A stretch of 17,910 bases of DNA, from the NCBI GenBank assembly GCA_012841485.1, contig DUUU01000424.1, forward strand, positions 1 through 17,910. Direction: 5' to 3'. A model generated the notes under the pieces. The model saw only the letters and a program-made list of their open reading frames with translations, searched no databases and was not told where the DNA came from. Made by a program: the position numbers and the translations under genes. Positions 15,311-17,910 of this stretch are shown piece by piece (position 1 is the first letter of the stretch; each line of letters opens with the position of its first letter). Source of the stretch: Armatimonadota bacterium (GTDB lineage Bacteria; Armatimonadota; JAAZEB01).

Positions 15311-17910
15311 ATGAGCGAACCGCTGTACCGAGCCCATGTCGCCATCTGCGCCGGCACCTGGTGCAAGACGCTCGACCCGGACGATATCGCGAGCGCGATG
15401 CTCGCGGAGATCAGCCGGCGTGGCCTGGGCGACGAGATACGGGTGGTGCGCACGGGCTGTCGCGGATTCTGCTCCTTCGGCCCGGTGGCCGTCATCTACC
15501 CGGATGGCATCTTCTACTGCCATGTCGGCGTCAAAGATGTGCCGGAGATCGTCGAGGAGACGCTGATCAAGGGCCGCCTGGTTGAGCGCCTGCTCTATCA
15601 GGAGCCGGAGACGCAGCGCCGCCTGCCGCGCTACGAGGAGATCCCGTTCTATGGCAAGCAGGTGCGCATCGCCTTGCGGAACTGCGGCGTCATCAACCCC
15701 ACCGTCATCGAGGAGTATATCGCCCGCGGCGGCTATGAGGCCCTCGGCCGAGCACTCACCCAGATGACGCCAGAAGAGGTGATCGACGCCATCAAGCACT
15801 CGGGCCTGCGCGGGCGCGGCGGCGCCGGCTTCCCCACCGGGCTCAAGTGGGAGTTCACGCGCAAGGCCGCCGGCCACCCGAAATACCTGATCTGCAACGC
15901 CGATGAGGGCGACCCGGGCGCGTTCATGGACCGCAGCATCCTGGAGGGCGACCCCCATAGCATCGTGGAGGGGATGACGGTCGCCGCGTATGCCATCGGC
16001 GCGCAGGAAGGCGACCTCTACTGCCGCGCCGAGTACCCCCTCGCCGTGGAGCGGGTGAAGCTCGCAATCGCGCAGGCGAAAGAGTATGGCCTCCTCGGCG
16101 AAAACATTCTGGGCACCGGCTTCGCCTTCGATCTCCACATCAAGGAGGGCGCGGGCGCATTCGTGTGCGGCGAGGAGACGGCGCTCATCGCCTCCATCGA
16201 AGGCCGGCGCGGCGAGCCACGCCCCCGGCCCCCCTTCCCCGCCGTCTCTGGCCTCTGGGGCAAGCCGACGAACATCAACAACGTTGAGACGTGGGCCAAC
16301 ATCCCGCCGATCCTCACCCAGGGCCCCGAGTGGTTTGCATCCATCGGCACGGAAAAGAGCAAGGGCACCAAGGTCTTCGCCCTCTCCGGCCGGGTGAACA
16401 ACGTTGGCCTGGTCGAGGTGCCGATGGGCATCAGCCTGGGCGATATCGTCTACGACATCGGCGGCGGCATCCCGCGCGGGCGCAAGCTCAAAGCCGTGCA
16501 GACCGGGGGGCCCCTCGGAGGGTGCATCCCCGCGTCGCTCCTCAACACGCCGATTGATTACGACTCGCTCACCGCGGCAGGCGCCACCATGGGATCCGGC
16601 GGCATGATCGTCGTGGACGAGGATACCTGCATGGTGGAGCTCGCGAAGTTCTTCCTCACCTTCGCCGCCGCCGAGTCGTGCGGGCAGTGCACTCCCTGCC
16701 GCGTGGGCGGCAAGCAACTCCTCGACGTGCTCACGCGGATCACCGAGGGGCAAGGCACGGAGGCCGACCTCGACCGGATCGAGGAGCTCGCTCACGTGAT
16801 AGCGGAGAGCTCGCTCTGCGCGCTCGGCAAGCTGACCCCCAGCCCAGTGCGCAGCACGCTGATCCATTTCCGCGACGAGTACCTCGCGCACATCCGCGAG
16901 AGACGCTGCCCCGCCGGCAAATGCACGGCCCTGGTCCACTCCCGCTGTGTCAACTCCTGCCCGGCCGGCGTGGATGTGCCCGCCTACCTGACGCTGGTCT
17001 CCGAAGGGAAATACGCGGAGGCACTCGCCGTTCACCGCGAGCGCAACCCCTTCGCCGCGATCTGCGGGCGCGTCTGCCCCGCCTTCTGCGAGCAGAAGTG
17101 CCGGCGCGGCGAGATCGATGCCCCGGTCGCCGTGCGCCAGGTGAAGCGCTTCATGGCGGACCAGGAGCTGATGAACCCCTGGACGCCCGAGCGCATGCCG
17201 AGCAGGGGCAAGAAGGTGGCCGTCATCGGCGCCGGGCCGGCCGGGCTCACCGCCGCGCTCCGCCTCGCGCAATGGGGCTACGAGGTCATCGTCCACGAGG
17301 CGCTGCCCGTGGCGGGCGGCATGATGGCCGTCGGCATTCCCGATTACCGCCTGCCCAAGGACGTCCTCCGCGCGGAGGTCGAGCACATCCAACGGGCTGG
17401 CGTCGAGATCAAGCTCAACTCGCGGCTGGGTCGCGACTTCACGTTGGACGACCTGACCGGGCGCGACGGCTGCCATGCGGTCGTGCTGGCGATTGGCGCG
17501 CACAAGGACCGGCGCCTGGGTGTCCCGGGAGAAGAACGCGAGGGCGTAATCTCTGCCACCGGCTTCCTCCGCGATGTCGCCCTCGGCAGTCCGCCGCGCA
17601 TCGAGGGCCAGCGCGTGGCGGTGGTGGGCGGAGGCGATACCGCCATCGATGCCGCGCGCACCGCGCTCCGCCTGGGCGCGTCCGAGGTGCATCTGGTCTA
17701 CCGGCGCACCCGCGAGGAGATGCCGGCGCTCGCCGAAGAGGTGGACGCGGCCGAAGCGGAGGGCGTGCGGTTGCACCTCCTCGCCAACCCGAGTACCCTC
17801 CTTGGCAACGGGCGCGTCGAGAGCATGCGCTGTGTGCGCCAGGTCCTGGGCGAGTTCGACGATAGCGGCCGGCGCAAGCCGGTGCCCGCGCCCGGGAGCG
17901 AGTTCGACAT
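15311..17910 (+). CDS. NuoF/HndC-like flavoprotein fused to an NfnB/GltD-like FAD-NAD(P)H module (3' end outside window)
   Basis: At least 866 residues, open at the right edge and starting after GAGGAGG. The N-terminal [2Fe-2S] domain has C13, C18, C50 and C54. A full NuoF core follows ([35 protein letters not shown]) with its [4Fe-4S] site at C457/C460/C463 and C503. Where HoxF continues into a two-cluster ferredoxin, this protein instead has C533, C538, C546 and C550, then ICGRVCPAFCEQKC (C584-C596), the Fe-S entry region of GltD/NfnB proteins. An FAD Rossmann motif GAGPAG (640-645), GGMMAVGIPDYRLP and a second nucleotide-binding motif GGGDTA (773-778) with VYRRTREEMPA follow. The protein could therefore join an NADH site and a second NAD(P)H site in one chain. 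Bifurcation or transhydrogenation is inference. The frame across the junction was checked and is continuous. Confidence 0.9.
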   Translation, partial: MSEPLYRAHVAICAGTWCKTLDPDDIASAMLAEISRRGLGDEIRVVRTGCRGFCSFGPVAVIYPDGIFYCHVGVKDVPEIVEETLIKGRLVERLLYQEPETQRRLPRYEEIPFYGKQVRIALRNCGVINPTVIEEYIARGGYEALGRALTQMTPEEVIDAIKHSGLRGRGGAGFPTGLKWEFTRKAAGHPKYLICNADEGDPGAFMDRSILEGDPHSIVEGMTVAAYAIGAQEGDLYCRAEYPLAVERVKLAIAQAKEYGLLGENILGTGFAFDLHIKEGAGAFVCGEETALIASIEGRRGEPRPRPPFPAVSGLWGKPTNINNVETWANIPPILTQGPEWFASIGTEKSKGTKVFALSGRVNNVGLVEVPMGISLGDIVYDIGGGIPRGRKLKAVQTGGPLGGCIPASLLNTPIDYDSLTAAGATMGSGGMIVVDEDTCMVELAKFFLTFAAAESCGQCTPCRVGGKQLLDVLTRITEGQGTEADLDRIEELAHVIAESSLCALGKLTPSPVRSTLIHFRDEYLAHIRERRCPAGKCTALVHSRCVNSCPAGVDVPAYLTLVSEGKYAEALAVHRERNPFAAICGRVCPAFCEQKCRRGEIDAPVAVRQVKRFMADQELMNPWTPERMPSRGKKVAVIGAGPAGLTAALRLAQWGYEVIVHEALPVAGGMMAVGIPDYRLPKDVLRAEVEHIQRAGVEIKLNSRLGRDFTLDDLTGRDGCHAVVLAIGAHKDRRLGVPGEEREGVISATGFLRDVALGSPPRIEGQRVAVVGGGDTAIDAARTALRLGASEVHLVYRRTREEMPALAEEVDAAEAEGVRLHLLANPSTLLGNGRVESMRCVRQVLGEFDDSGRRKPVPAPGSEFD

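Noticed and set aside
15227..17776. An 849-codon open frame on the minus strand
   Set aside because: It is antisense to the NuoF-NfnB fusion, which has clear family motifs throughout. The minus-strand translation is His/Arg/Gly/Ala-rich with no recognisable domain, as expected for a shadow frame in GC-rich coding DNA.

Overview
The window is high-GC bacterial DNA (visibly about two-thirds G+C) with strong AGGAGG-type ribosome binding sites and tight, often overlapping operons. Its centrepiece is two related redox-complex operons that diverge from a control region at about 11.9-12.4 kb. Both carry the core order NuoE-like protein, GHKL ATPase, HndB-like thioredoxin-fold protein, NuoF-like flavoprotein. 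That order recalls NAD(P)-linked, electron-bifurcating hydrogenase loci of anaerobes such as clostridia. The taxon cannot be fixed from the sequence; a high-GC Firmicutes-like, Chloroflexota-like or Armatimonadota-like anaerobe or facultative organism would fit.

Layout. 1-1760 (+): C-terminus of a GlcD-type FAD oxidase and the complete Fe-S partner GlcF. 1778-2512 (-): TauE/SafE-type permease, convergent with glcF. 2595-10952 (-): operon A, transcribed right to left as hoxE (NuoE-like), GHKL ATPase, a cysteine-less HndB-like protein, hoxF (HydB/HndC-like), hoxU (full-length NuoG-like), hoxY, hoxH, then an intrinsic terminator and a hydrogenase maturation protease. 11118-11867 (-): PHP-domain phosphoesterase. 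11868-12366: divergent control region. 12367-17910 (+): operon B, made of a degenerate [NiFe]-hydrogenase large-subunit paralog, NuoE-like, GHKL ATPase, an HndB-like protein that keeps its cysteines, and a NuoF protein fused to an NfnB/GltD-like FAD/NAD(P)H module that runs off the window.

How they work together. Operon A encodes a complete soluble NAD-linked group 3-type [NiFe] hydrogenase: HoxHY is the Ni-Fe module, HoxU the Fe-S relay, and HoxF/HoxE the FMN/NAD(H) diaphorase. A near-perfect Rex operator lies between its -10 box and its first start codon, so NADH/NAD+ control is likely. Operon B reuses the diaphorase half, but its hydrogenase-like subunit has lost one of the four canonical Ni-ligand cysteines, no small subunit is visible, and its flavoprotein carries an extra pyridine-nucleotide module. 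The best hypothesis is that operon B encodes a non-hydrogenase NAD(P)H/ferredoxin redox complex built from hydrogenase parts. This is the strongest candidate for an undescribed system in the window.
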